Source of the DNA: Pseudocolwellia sp049933045
GTDB taxonomy: Bacteria > Pseudomonadota > Gammaproteobacteria > Enterobacterales > Alteromonadaceae
Reading direction: 5' to 3'
Assembly: GCF_049933045.1 (NCBI RefSeq)
Contig: NZ_CP187926.1
Location: 3,224,001-3,288,000 of the forward strand
Length of the DNA stretch: 64,000 bases
The notes under the pieces are model-generated. The model was not told where the DNA came from. It worked only from the letters and a program-made list of their open reading frames with translations, and searched no databases. The translations under genes were made by a program, and so were the position numbers. Each line of letters starts with the position of its first letter. The stretch's first letter is position 1. Shown piece after piece: positions 16,895 to 25,054 of the stretch.

Positions 16895-16932
16895 GTTTTA
16901 GCGCTAAGTTACAAAAGAAAAAGGAAAAACAG

Positions 16933-17892
16933 ATGTATTTAGGTATAGACGGTGGTGGTACAAAAACAGCTTTTATCATCATTGATAAAGCAGGAAAAGT
17001 ACTCGCGCAACATGAGGAAACCACTTCGTATTATATCGAAATAGGTTTGGACGGTTTAAAAACATTACTCGTTAACGGCGTAATTAAAACACTGATAAAA
17101 GCAAAATTATCAGCTGACCAAATAGATTACGCCTTTTTCGGGTTACCCGCTTATGGTGAAGATAGCCAAGTAATTGATCAAATAACCGCTATTCCATCTG
17201 AACTGTTTCCTATTAGTAAATACATTTGCGGTAACGACATGATACCCGGTTGGGCATCTGCATTAGGCTGTAAAAATGGTATTAACATTGTTGCTGGAAC
17301 AGGTTCAATAGCTTACGGCGAGTTTAATGGTACTCAAGCTCGTTGTGGTGGTTGGGGTGAAGTGTTTAGTGATGAAGGTTCTGCTTATTGGGTGGCAAAA
17401 TTAGGTCTTGAAGCTTTTACTCGTATGAGTGACGGCAGACTTGAACAAGGACCTCTTTATACGTTAATTAAATCTCATTTTAACTTAACTAACGATCTTG
17501 ATATTTGTGGTGTAGTTTTAAATCAATGGCAAGCATCAAGAAGTAAAATAGCCCAGTTATCGGTCATTGTTGCGGATGCCGCTTTAGCTGGAGATACAAC
17601 GGCTTTAGCTATTTTTGATAAAGCTGCACAAGAACTAACATTAATTATTGAAAGCACACGTAAACAGCTTGGATATAAAGAAGATGAAGAAGTTATAGTG
17701 TCATACTCTGGCGGTGTTTTTAATGCCAAAGATTTGATCCTAAAACCTTTAAATAAATACTTATCTGAAGCAGTCGGTTGCTTTACATTAGTAAAACCTA
17801 AATACCAACCTGTTATTGGCTCTGCACTTTACGCAGCCAAGTTAAATGGTCATCAATTTTCATCTGATGATTTAACAGCATTAGAAAATTAA
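16933..17892 (+). CDS. agaK: GalNAc/GlcNAc kinase, BadF/BadG/NagK-like (AgaK)
   Basis: A 319-aa sugar kinase of the ASKHA fold. The phosphate-1 motif is LGIDGGGTKTAF at residues 3-14, phosphate-2 lies around INIVAGTGSIAYGE, and WGEVFSDEGSAYW is the family's characteristic block; the adenosine-side glycines are in VSYSGGVFN. It is the BadF/BadG/BcrA type used as N-acetylhexosamine kinase. Placed between agaS and a permease, it would phosphorylate incoming GalNAc, replacing the PTS route of enterics as in Shewanella-type Aga pathways. It is preceded by AAAGGA and is part of the agaZ operon. Confidence 0.85.
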   Translation: MYLGIDGGGTKTAFIIIDKAGKVLAQHEETTSYYIEIGLDGLKTLLVNGVIKTLIKAKLSADQIDYAFFGLPAYGEDSQVIDQITAIPSELFPISKYICGNDMIPGWASALGCKNGINIVAGTGSIAYGEFNGTQARCGGWGEVFSDEGSAYWVAKLGLEAFTRMSDGRLEQGPLYTLIKSHFNLTNDLDICGVVLNQWQASRSKIAQLSVIVADAALAGDTTALAIFDKAAQELTLIIESTRKQLGYKEDEEVIVSYSGGVFNAKDLILKPLNKYLSEAVGCFTLVKPKYQPVIGSALYAAKLNGHQFSSDDLTALEN

Positions 17893-17938
17893 GCCAAATA
17901 ACTTAAACAGATTTACATAATAAATATAAGGGTAAGTA

Positions 17939-18862
17939 ATGAGCTCAGCAGATAATAATCTAGAAGGATCTATACATTCTTCAAAAGGAAAAAGCAGTAA
18001 ATATAGTTGGTTAACATTTTCAATATTAACCATCGTATTATGGGGGACTTGGGGCGCATTAATATCAATTCCTGAAGGAAATAACTTCCCTGCTGAACTA
18101 GGTTTTATTATGTGGGCATTGTCTATGGGAGTTACGGCTTTTTTTGCTTTAAAGTCAGCTAACTTTAAATTAGATAAAAGTGCGTTTTCAATCATTTTTG
18201 GTTCTATTATCGGATTATTAGGTGGTATTGGGCAGTTAATTTTATATTCTGGGGCTATCGCCAATGGTCCCGCTTATTTAATCTTTCCTATTATTGCACT
18301 TGCCCCCGTTGTTACTATTTTAATGTCATTAGTTTTGCTAAAAGAGCGAGCTGGCAAAAAGGGCTGGATTGGTATTGCATTGGCACTTATTGCTGTACCT
18401 TTTTTAAATTATTCTGAACCTGGTGCTGGCGCTGAATATTCTGGTTGGTTTCTGTATGCATTATTAGTATTTCTTGCTTGGGGTGTTCAAGGTTACTTTA
18501 TCAAATATGCTAATGAAAAAATTGCCGCTGAAAGTATCTTCTTTTATATGGCACTAACCAGCTTATTATTATGTCCTATCGCATGGTTTATGGTGGACTC
18601 TCCAGCTTCTGCAAATTGGAATTGGGACGGTGCTGGTTTAGCTTTTGCTATTGGCTTATTAAACTCTTTTGGTGCCCTATTCTTAGTATTTGCTTTTAGA
18701 TACGGCAAAGCTATTGTCGTTAGCCCGTTGGTTAATTGCTTACCGCCAATCATTACCAGTATTTTATCATTAATTATGTTGTCTGTTCTGCCTGCACCTA
18801 TTGTTGCTATTGGTATGTTAATCGCCTTAGTTTCAGCTTACTTCTTAGCTTTTGATAATTAA
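17939..18862 (+). CDS. EamA/DMT-family permease, probable sugar uptake
   Basis: A 307-aa protein with about ten membrane spans in two EamA-like halves. The first half begins FSILTIVLWGTWGALIS and ends near ILMSLVLLKERAGKKGW; the second starts at WFLYALLVFLAWGVQGYF and ends VVSPLVNCLPPIITSI. The N-terminal 25 residues are polar and cytoplasmic. The DMT/GRP superfamily includes bacterial sugar transporters. As the last gene of the agaZ-agaS-agaK operon it is the only inner-membrane transporter in the locus, so it is the best candidate for GalNAc or galactose entry. Direction and substrate are inference. Confidence 0.75.
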   Translation: MSSADNNLEGSIHSSKGKSSKYSWLTFSILTIVLWGTWGALISIPEGNNFPAELGFIMWALSMGVTAFFALKSANFKLDKSAFSIIFGSIIGLLGGIGQLILYSGAIANGPAYLIFPIIALAPVVTILMSLVLLKERAGKKGWIGIALALIAVPFLNYSEPGAGAEYSGWFLYALLVFLAWGVQGYFIKYANEKIAAESIFFYMALTSLLLCPIAWFMVDSPASANWNWDGAGLAFAIGLLNSFGALFLVFAFRYGKAIVVSPLVNCLPPIITSILSLIMLSVLPAPIVAIGMLIALVSAYFLAFDN

Positions 18863-18909
18863 CTCAACACTCACCTGCTTGTTTAAAGTTAACTCCCCCC
18901 GGTTAACGA

Positions 18910-18938
18910 GATTTAGCCCAAATAACTTGGGTTAGATC
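18910..18938 (+). terminator. Terminator of the aga operon
   Basis: The stem GATTTAGCCCAA (18910-18921) and TTGGGTTAGATC (18927-18938) has two G-U pairs and a 5-base loop. It is followed by TTAGTTTTATTTTTATTT, about 50 bp after the permease stop. Confidence 0.6.
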
Positions 18939-19067
18939 GCCTCATTAGTTTTATTTTTATTTCGTGAACAACCAATAAAATAACTTTACTCCCCTGATGT
19001 AAAATAGAAGAAACAAGCGTTAAACAAAGGTGAATAATATGTCTAATATGTCTAATATTACAGAATA

Positions 19068-20003
19068 TTAGACAATATCCTTTTTATCTAACAACCCTTG
19101 GTTTACTAATCGCGTGAGAATAACAGCACACTTTTCTTTAAAAACATCTCTTAGTAATCGTACAACAGGCGTTATAGATTGTTTGCTAGGACACACTAAC
19201 CATAATTCTGTCATAGTCGTTTTATATTCAGGCATAACTTTCACAAGACGCCCAGACAAAAGATCCTCAGAGATGTCTAAACAAGACTTAAACGCCAAAC
19301 CTTTACCATCAACACACCAACGCCTCACTAAATCACCGTCGTTGGAAGCCCGATTGCCCAGCACTCTTATTTTGAATTCTTCTTCTTCGCGCGTAAAACG
19401 CCATGTATCGTTTACGACATCTTTAAGTTGATAAAACAATCCATTATGCTCAGCTAGATCGTGGGGATGTTTTGGTGTTCCATTTTTCTCTAAATACTCT
19501 GGTGCTGCACATAACAGCCGAGGCACATTACAAATTTTAAACCCGTAAAGATTTGAATCCGATGGATAGCCATAACGTAAGGCAATATCAATCGAGTCTC
19601 GGTATAGATCAATATTGCTGTCACTAATACTTAATTTTAAATTAACTTTAGGGTGAGCTTCTAAAAACTCATCAAGCCATACTGCTGCTAAGTTACGACC
19701 AAAATCTGACGATGAAGCAATACGCAGTTCGCCATCTATTACATCAAGATCATCACGCATATTCTTTTTAGCTTGATCTAGTGTTAAGAGTGCTTGCTGA
19801 CATTGAGGAATATACCGTTCTCCAGCACTTGAAAGTCTTAACTGTCGAGTTGTTCTAACAAACAAATCTTTACCTAAAGCTTTTTCTACACGTTTAATCG
19901 CTGCACTAGCTGTCGCCGTTTGCATGTTTAAACTTTTAGCTGCCGCGGTGATGCCTTTAAACTCAGCTACTTTTAATACAACCTGTAAATCTTCTAACAG
20001 CAT
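19068..20003 (-). CDS. LysR-family regulator
   Basis: A 311-aa LysR-type regulator. The N-terminal winged helix-turn-helix (residues 2-60) contains GITAAAKSLNMQTATASAAIKRVEKALG; the substrate-binding fold from about 90 onward begins ELRIASSSDFGRNLAAVW. It belongs to the group that pairs with oxidoreductase genes (AaeR/YafC-like). It is divergent from the alcohol dehydrogenase gene with 143 bp between, so it very likely controls that gene. It has no evident tie to the sugar genes around it. Confidence 0.88.
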   Translation of the reverse strand: MLLEDLQVVLKVAEFKGITAAAKSLNMQTATASAAIKRVEKALGKDLFVRTTRQLRLSSAGERYIPQCQQALLTLDQAKKNMRDDLDVIDGELRIASSSDFGRNLAAVWLDEFLEAHPKVNLKLSISDSNIDLYRDSIDIALRYGYPSDSNLYGFKICNVPRLLCAAPEYLEKNGTPKHPHDLAEHNGLFYQLKDVVNDTWRFTREEEEFKIRVLGNRASNDGDLVRRWCVDGKGLAFKSCLDISEDLLSGRLVKVMPEYKTTMTELWLVCPSKQSITPVVRLLRDVFKEKCAVILTRLVNQGLLDKKDIV

Positions 20004-20146
20004 ATTGTCAAATTATTTTTGATAATGTTCTAATTATTATGCTGTTTATCTTTGTTAAATGAAACCCTATTATGTTGTCATGAGTTACACATTGAATAAC
20101 AAAATTTTAAATTAACCATTTAAATAACTTTATTGGAGTTACACCT

Positions 20147-21175
20147 ATGAAAGCTGTTGGATATAAAGAATCGTTACCTATTAATGAAGCTGAATCGTTA
20201 ATGAATATTGAATTACCGCAACCAAAAGCTACAGGTCGCGATATTTTGGTAAAAGTAAATGCGATAGCTGTAAACCCTGTTGATTATAAAATTAGAACAC
20301 GAATGTCAGCGGAAGAAGGTGAATATAAAGTACTTGGTTGGGATGCTGTTGGTGAAGTATTTGAGAAAGGCGATCAAGCATCTAAATTTGAAATTGGTGA
20401 TAAAGTTTATTATGCAGGCGCTCTAGCTCGTCAAGGTAGTAATGCAGAATATCAATTAGTAGATGAGCGTATTGTTGGCTTTAAACCAAAAAGCTTGTCT
20501 GATGTAGAAGCAGCGGCTTTACCTTTAACAACAATTACTGCGTACGAACTTTTGTTTGAACATTTAGCTATTAAACAGCAAGAAGCAGGTTCAAATGCTA
20601 AATCTAATGAAGTTATTTTAGTCGTAGGCGCTGCAGGTGGTGTTGGTTCTATTCTTATTCAATTAGCAAAAGCAATTACAGGAGCTACCGTTATCGCGAC
20701 AGCTTCTCGTGAAAGCTCACAGGCTTGGGTTAAAGAATTAGGCGCTGATTATGTGGTAGATCATACTAAGCCATTAAAACCTCAAATAGATGTATTAAAT
20801 ATTGGTTCTGTAACTCATGTAGCAAGTTTGAATGGTACAGGTAGCTACTTTGATAGCTATATAGAACTACTCGTTCCGTTTGGTAAAATTGCCTTAATTG
20901 ACGATCCTTCAGAAAGCTTAGATGTAATGAAGCTTAAATTGAAAAGTTTATCTCTTCATATTGAATTTATGTTTGCACGTGCGATGTTTGACGCGAGTGA
21001 TATTGAAGAGCAAAGCCACTTACTTAATAAAGTAGCAGACCTTATTGATAAAGGTTTTGTAAAAACAACTGTAGGTAAAAGCTTAGGAACGATTAATGCA
21101 GAAAATCTTAAACTAGCACATAAAGAATTAGAAGCAGGAAATTCGATAGGTAAAATTGTTTTAGAAGGCTTCTAA
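20147..21175 (+). CDS. Zinc-type alcohol dehydrogenase-like protein
   Basis: A 342-aa medium-chain dehydrogenase/reductase. The GroES-like domain begins at residue 1, with IAVNPVDYKIRT and LGWDAVGEV; the Rossmann domain contains VVGAAGGVGSILIQLAKA near 160. The catalytic and structural zinc cysteines of true alcohol dehydrogenases are absent, so it is a quinone-reductase-like member (the adh_fam_1 type), an NADPH-dependent reductase of the cytoplasm. It has a strong TTGGAG ribosome site. It is divergent from the LysR gene and followed by a perfect terminator. Confidence 0.85.
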   Translation: MKAVGYKESLPINEAESLMNIELPQPKATGRDILVKVNAIAVNPVDYKIRTRMSAEEGEYKVLGWDAVGEVFEKGDQASKFEIGDKVYYAGALARQGSNAEYQLVDERIVGFKPKSLSDVEAAALPLTTITAYELLFEHLAIKQQEAGSNAKSNEVILVVGAAGGVGSILIQLAKAITGATVIATASRESSQAWVKELGADYVVDHTKPLKPQIDVLNIGSVTHVASLNGTGSYFDSYIELLVPFGKIALIDDPSESLDVMKLKLKSLSLHIEFMFARAMFDASDIEEQSHLLNKVADLIDKGFVKTTVGKSLGTINAENLKLAHKELEAGNSIGKIVLEGF

Positions 21176-21250
21176 CCAATATTAAGCGAATATCTCGTTA
21201 AATAATCACTAATATATGGCTGTTCGACGAAGACACATAGGCTAAAAAAT

Positions 21251-21287
21251 AAAGGCACGATTAACTTATACTGTTAATCGTGCCTTT
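21251..21287. terminator. Bidirectional terminator, perfect 15-bp stem
   Basis: AAAGGCACGATTAAC (21251-21265) and GTTAATCGTGCCTTT (21273-21287) with a 7-base loop, between the converging dehydrogenase and GH27 genes. Confidence 0.92.
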
Positions 21288-21307
21288 TAGTATTAGACGT
21301 TAAAAGG

Positions 21308-22594
21308 TTAGTTTAGGTAAACTCTTAACATAACGGCTTGATGTGAGATAACCTCGGCTTCATAACTTTTTGGAAATTCGCCCATATCTTTATGTTTCCA
21401 TAAATCTCTAACGCTAACTTTATCTGATTTCAGTCCGAGATCTTCAATCCAGTTAACCGATATAACTTCCGTTTCGCTACCTCGATTTAACATAGCAATT
21501 CCCCAACTTCCGTCAGACATTTCTTTAGCTAAAATATGAATGTTTCCAACTTTCTTTATGGTTTTTGCTTGTTTACCTAAAGGGTCTTGATTTAACGCGA
21601 TCACTTCTTTGTTGGTAAGTGTTTCTAAAGTATAAGCATCTAAATTACGTACATCAGTACCTGTTAATAAAGGTGAAGATAAAATAGACCACAAACTAAA
21701 GTGTGTTCTGTATTCAATGTTTGATGCGCCAGCACCAACAAGCTCTTTGCTTTTCCCATTAAGACCAACAATCAACATATCGAAATCATTCCACTGACCT
21801 GGCATGTTGTATCCATCAAGTCCTTCACCACGATCCAGCATATCTAATACATCAAAATAGTAACCTTCTCTATTTTCTGGAAAATCAAAATCATCAGAAA
21901 TGTCTTGTCCTACTCGCCAGTGATTAGCGCCTATATCACCTGCCCATTCCCATATATCAGTCCAACCACAATGACAGGCGTGTAAAACGATATCTTTAGG
22001 ATTATCAATAAGCGGTTTCGACATTTTATAAAATACTTCTTGTACTTCACTTTTACTCGATTTTTCATGAGAACAACACGCATCATATTTCAAATGATCA
22101 ACATCCCACGAAGCAAACATATCAGCATCTTGTTTTTCGTGACCTTGGCTACCAGCATAACCCGCGCAAGTTGTTTCACCAGGACCTGAGTAGATCCCTA
22201 ACTTCATACCTTTTTTATGCGCATATTCAGATAAGTACTTAATACCACGTGGAAACTTTTCTTTATCGTAATCCAAAGGTTTGTTTGTTCGCTTACCTTT
22301 ATCTTGTTGCCAACCATCGTCTAAGTTGACATAAATATAACCTGCATCTCTCATACCGTTTTCAACCATAACGTCTATGGTTTCAATAATCAGTTGCTCA
22401 TTAATTTCAACGCCGAACTGGTTCCAACTACTCCATCCCATAGGTGGTGTTTTAGCCAAACCATTATTAAGCTTTTCAAAGGCAAAGGTGTTTTCTTTGG
22501 CTGACGCTAGTTGAACTTGTCCTACCAAAAAGGTCATAGACAACGCCAAAACAGTAAGTAGTTTAAAAGTACGCGAACAGGTTATAAATTTCAT
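21308..22594 (-). CDS. GH27 alpha-galactosidase family enzyme, secreted
   Basis: A 428-aa clan GH-D enzyme with a Sec signal (LTVLALSMTFLVGQVQLASA). GH27 marks: KTPPMGWSSWNQFG at the mature start, YIYVNLDDGWQ, nucleophile Asp171 in HLKYDACC, and acid/base Asp231 in WRVGQDISDD; the C-terminal beta-sandwich starts near 340. In the loop that sets specificity at the sugar C2, the residues are Cys207-His-Cys-Gly, where galactosidases have Cys-Glu-Trp and GalNAcases Cys-Ser-Trp. Start ATG 22594 was chosen because AGGA lies seven bases ahead; a TTG at 22609 would place it inside the gene. Divergent from agaR. Confidence 0.88.
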   Translation of the reverse strand: MKFITCSRTFKLLTVLALSMTFLVGQVQLASAKENTFAFEKLNNGLAKTPPMGWSSWNQFGVEINEQLIIETIDVMVENGMRDAGYIYVNLDDGWQQDKGKRTNKPLDYDKEKFPRGIKYLSEYAHKKGMKLGIYSGPGETTCAGYAGSQGHEKQDADMFASWDVDHLKYDACCSHEKSSKSEVQEVFYKMSKPLIDNPKDIVLHACHCGWTDIWEWAGDIGANHWRVGQDISDDFDFPENREGYYFDVLDMLDRGEGLDGYNMPGQWNDFDMLIVGLNGKSKELVGAGASNIEYRTHFSLWSILSSPLLTGTDVRNLDAYTLETLTNKEVIALNQDPLGKQAKTIKKVGNIHILAKEMSDGSWGIAMLNRGSETEVISVNWIEDLGLKSDKVSVRDLWKHKDMGEFPKSYEAEVISHQAVMLRVYLN

Positions 22595-23012
22595 ATATTT
22601 TCCTAACAATAGGTGTAAAGAGTTTTAACTATGATCAAACAACTAAAACATAGTAAATGAAATAATCGAAAGGGTAAAGAGAAAACAAAAAGAAACATAA
22701 CAAAACACACAGGTGGTTTTTAGTTAAAATATATAAGTGAGATTAGCAAAATAAATTCGTACTTATATTGATTTTAAATACCAGAATATTCTTATAAAAC
22801 AGATAAATATAAATAACATTCTATTTTAAAAAATTAGATAAAATGCAAACATGAGTGAATTATTTATGGCTTATATACCACTTACTATATTTTTAGTTAC
22901 AGTTACTCATTATTTTTGCAATATTCGCCTAAATCATATTAAAAGTTTCACTTCAATGTTTCGCCTGTTACAATAATGACCAGATAATTAAATGTATTTA
23001 GAGAAATAATTA
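22595..23012. other. Divergent promoter region GH27 / agaR
   Basis: 418 bp, very AT-rich. On the GH27 side a GAAA-rich stretch (TCGAAAGGGTAAAGAGAAAA from 22666, then AAAAAGAAACA) resembles the purine series before the TonB receptor. On the agaR side lies the candidate operator at 22952. No gene is seen. Confidence 0.4.
22952..22963. promoter_or_regulatory. Candidate AgaR operator, agaR side
   Basis: TTCAATGTTTCG is the exact reverse complement of the agaZ-side 12-mer at 14383. A second GTTTC lies 13 bases upstream (22945). It is 50 bp before the agaR start, so autoregulation is likely. Confidence 0.45.
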
Positions 23013-23789
23013 ATGCGAGATACAAGCGCTAGACGTAAAAAAATCATTGGTCTACTTAATGAAAATGGTAGTGTGCAAGTACAGCAACTATCTAATCTCT
23101 TTAATATTTCAACCGTTAGCATCCGAAAAGATTTAAAATTTTTAGAACAACGTGGTGTGGTAACACGTACATATGGCGGCGCTTTTTTAAATTCAGAAAG
23201 TAGTGAAACAACTGAAACTAACATTCATTTAAAAGAAAAACTTAATGTTGATAGTAAGTGTAAAATTGCACAAGCTGCTGCTGATATGATCTGTGAAGGT
23301 GATTCGATAATTCTTGATTCAGGTACAACGACTAAAAGAATTGCCGAACAGCTAGCCGACAAAGAAAATATTACGGTTATCACTAACGATTTAAATGCGA
23401 TTAATTCTATTACTAATTATCCGAATGTTGAATTAGTGGTGTTGGGTGGTACATTGCGTCGTAAAAGTATGTATTTCCATGGCACACAAGCAGAAAAAAC
23501 CTTAAAAGAATTACATGCTGACAAGCTATTTTTAGGCGTTGATGGCTTTCACATGGATAAAGGCATAACCACACACTTTGAAGCAGAAGCAACGCTAAAC
23601 AGAATTATGTGTAGCGCGGCAAGTGAAGTTATTGTTGTTGCCGACTCATCAAAATTTAATAAAGTGTGTTTATATAAAATTATCGAACCATCAAATGTGA
23701 GTAAACTAATAACAGACTCAGGTATTTCTGCTGAATTTAAAGAAAGCCTGATTAACATTGGTATCGAAGTGATAGTGGTTGATCAATAA
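23013..23789 (+). CDS. agaR: DeoR-family repressor, AgaR-like
   Basis: A 258-aa DeoR/GlpR-type regulator. The N-terminal helix-turn-helix lies at residues 5-60 (RRKKIIGLLNENGSVQVQQL, then STVSIRKDLKFLE and the typical RTYGGAF). The C-terminal DeoR sensor domain has ILDSGTTTKRIAEQL near 93 and FLGVDGFHMDKGITT near 170. Such regulators bind a sugar phosphate. The position at the end of the Aga locus and the shared promoter motif make it the likely repressor of agaZSK, GH27 and the TonB receptor; the name is inferred from context. Confidence 0.85.
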   Translation: MRDTSARRKKIIGLLNENGSVQVQQLSNLFNISTVSIRKDLKFLEQRGVVTRTYGGAFLNSESSETTETNIHLKEKLNVDSKCKIAQAAADMICEGDSIILDSGTTTKRIAEQLADKENITVITNDLNAINSITNYPNVELVVLGGTLRRKSMYFHGTQAEKTLKELHADKLFLGVDGFHMDKGITTHFEAEATLNRIMCSAASEVIVVADSSKFNKVCLYKIIEPSNVSKLITDSGISAEFKESLINIGIEVIVVDQ

Positions 23790-24011
23790 ATATTTGCATG
23801 TCAGATTAAGTTATTTATTTAGAATATTACAGCTATCTACAATCTTTCACATAATGATTTAGATAGCTTAAACCCTTACTATATTTTCACATCAATAGCC
23901 TTTAAACTTTGCTTTCATCCTGTTTTAATTAAGCATTCTCATTATCACGGATCAAAATACCAACCTTTACTATTATTCCCTCTGACACTGCTATAGTATT
24001 CGCCCTCGTGT

Positions 24012-24172
24012 TATACCAAATTGATTAATTAACTACTCATTTTTAATGGTTAAAATTAATAAGACTACGTTATAAAATTTATAAGTAGAATAACTACTTA
24101 CTAAGTTTTATGTCTTGTAATTATCCATTTTTCCCATGCAAGAATAGCTCGTTTAATTAATCAATTAGTATT
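24012..24172. repeat. MITE-like palindromic element, about 160 bp
   Basis: The terminal inverted repeats are TACCAAATTGATTAATTAA (24014-24032) and, complemented, TACTAATTGATTAATTAA (24153-24170). Inner parts also pair imperfectly: AATGG and AATTAATAAGAC on the left against complements of GTCTTGTAATT and CCATTT on the right, giving a long imperfect hairpin. It has no coding capacity and sits in the 530-bp gap between agaR and the CrbR-like gene. The rest of the gap (23790-24011) shows nothing. Confidence 0.6.
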
Positions 24173-24254
24173 ACTAACGAACATAAAAATATAACTATAA
24201 AATCTTACCTCGAATAATTATTTAAAACGATACGAGCAGTTTCTCTTTATTATG

Positions 24255-24265
24255 CTAAAGTCTAA
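24255..24265. promoter_or_regulatory. Candidate CrbR-type site before crbR
   Basis: CTAAAGTCTAA lies 59 bp before the start of the LuxR-type regulator gene. It shares AGTCTAA with the sites at 31365, 34115 and 34148. A single weak match; autoregulation is only suggested. Confidence 0.3.
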
Positions 24266-24323
24266 TAAAGATTTTTCGTTAATTCATTTATACTTAATAA
24301 ACTATATCCTAAGGAATATTCTT

Positions 24324-24977
24324 ATGATTCAGCCAGAAAAAATTATAATAGCTGATGACCATCCTTTATTTAGACAAGCTTTATTGGGGACTTTAAAATC
24401 AAAATTTATTGATACCGCTTGGCTAGAGGCACAAACAATACCTGAACTTGAACAACAATTGACGAGTCACAGCGACAGCGATTTGCTTTTGCTTGATTTG
24501 AACATACCTGGTGCTCATGGTTTTAATACCTTGATACATGTACGAAATCATTTTCCACAAATACCTGTGGTGATTGTTTCTGCGCATGAAGATCAAGAAA
24601 CCATCAGTAAATCAATGGAGTTTGGCGCTGCAGGTTTCATTCCAAAATCAACACCTGTTGACCTTATTTTTACGGCGATTCAACAAGTGTTATTTGGAAA
24701 TGTATGGGTTCCAGAAGCTTTTCAAGCGCTTGAAAATGATCATGAAAGTACAGATATATCAACACGTGTTGCAAGTTTAACTCAGCAACAATATAAAATT
24801 TTGTTGATGTTTGCCCAAGGCTTACTAAACAAGCAAATAGCTTACGACTTACATGTTTCTGAGGCGACAATAAAAGCGCACGCAACAGCAATTTTTCGCA
24901 AGTTAAATGTACGTAATCGCACACAAGCGGTTATCGCGATCAGTCAATTAGATATTGCAGAAGTTAACCTTAAATAA
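24324..24977 (+). CDS. crbR: LuxR-type response regulator, CrbR/ErdR-like
   Basis: A 217-aa NarL/FixJ-type response regulator. The receiver domain has IIIADDHPLFRQ at the start, phosphoacceptor Asp58 in LLLLDLNIPG, Ser in VVIVSAH and Lys in FIPKSTP; the LuxR helix-turn-helix is near residues 150-210 (LTQQQYKILLMFAQGLLNKQ, VSEATIKAHATAIFRKL). Start ATG 24324 has AAGGA eight bases ahead; an upstream ATG at 24252 lacks one. It converges on a symporter-domain hybrid kinase gene. That pair is the arrangement of CrbS/CrbR in Vibrio and MxtR/ErdR in Pseudomonas, which switch on acetyl-CoA synthetase and acetate uptake. Confidence 0.85.
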   Translation: MIQPEKIIIADDHPLFRQALLGTLKSKFIDTAWLEAQTIPELEQQLTSHSDSDLLLLDLNIPGAHGFNTLIHVRNHFPQIPVVIVSAHEDQETISKSMEFGAAGFIPKSTPVDLIFTAIQQVLFGNVWVPEAFQALENDHESTDISTRVASLTQQQYKILLMFAQGLLNKQIAYDLHVSEATIKAHATAIFRKLNVRNRTQAVIAISQLDIAEVNLK

Positions 24978-25007
24978 TCTAAGCTATAGATAAGCGATGC
25001 ACATTAA

Positions 25008-25041
25008 TATAACGAGTTAAGCTAAAACAGTGAACTCGTTA
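25008..25041 (+). terminator. Terminator of crbR
   Basis: ATAACGAGTT (25008-25017) and AACTCGTTAT (25032-25041) form a 10-bp stem 31 bp after the crbR stop. A second imperfect hairpin, AAAACCTT/AAGGTTTT (25047-25082), overlaps the kinase stop and ends in six T on the plus strand; it may add to termination. Confidence 0.55.
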
Positions 25042-25054
25042 TTATAGAAAACCT

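Noticed and set aside
17881..18264. 127-codon open frame antisense to the EamA permease
   Set aside because: Fully antisense to a clear gene, with no ribosome site or motif.
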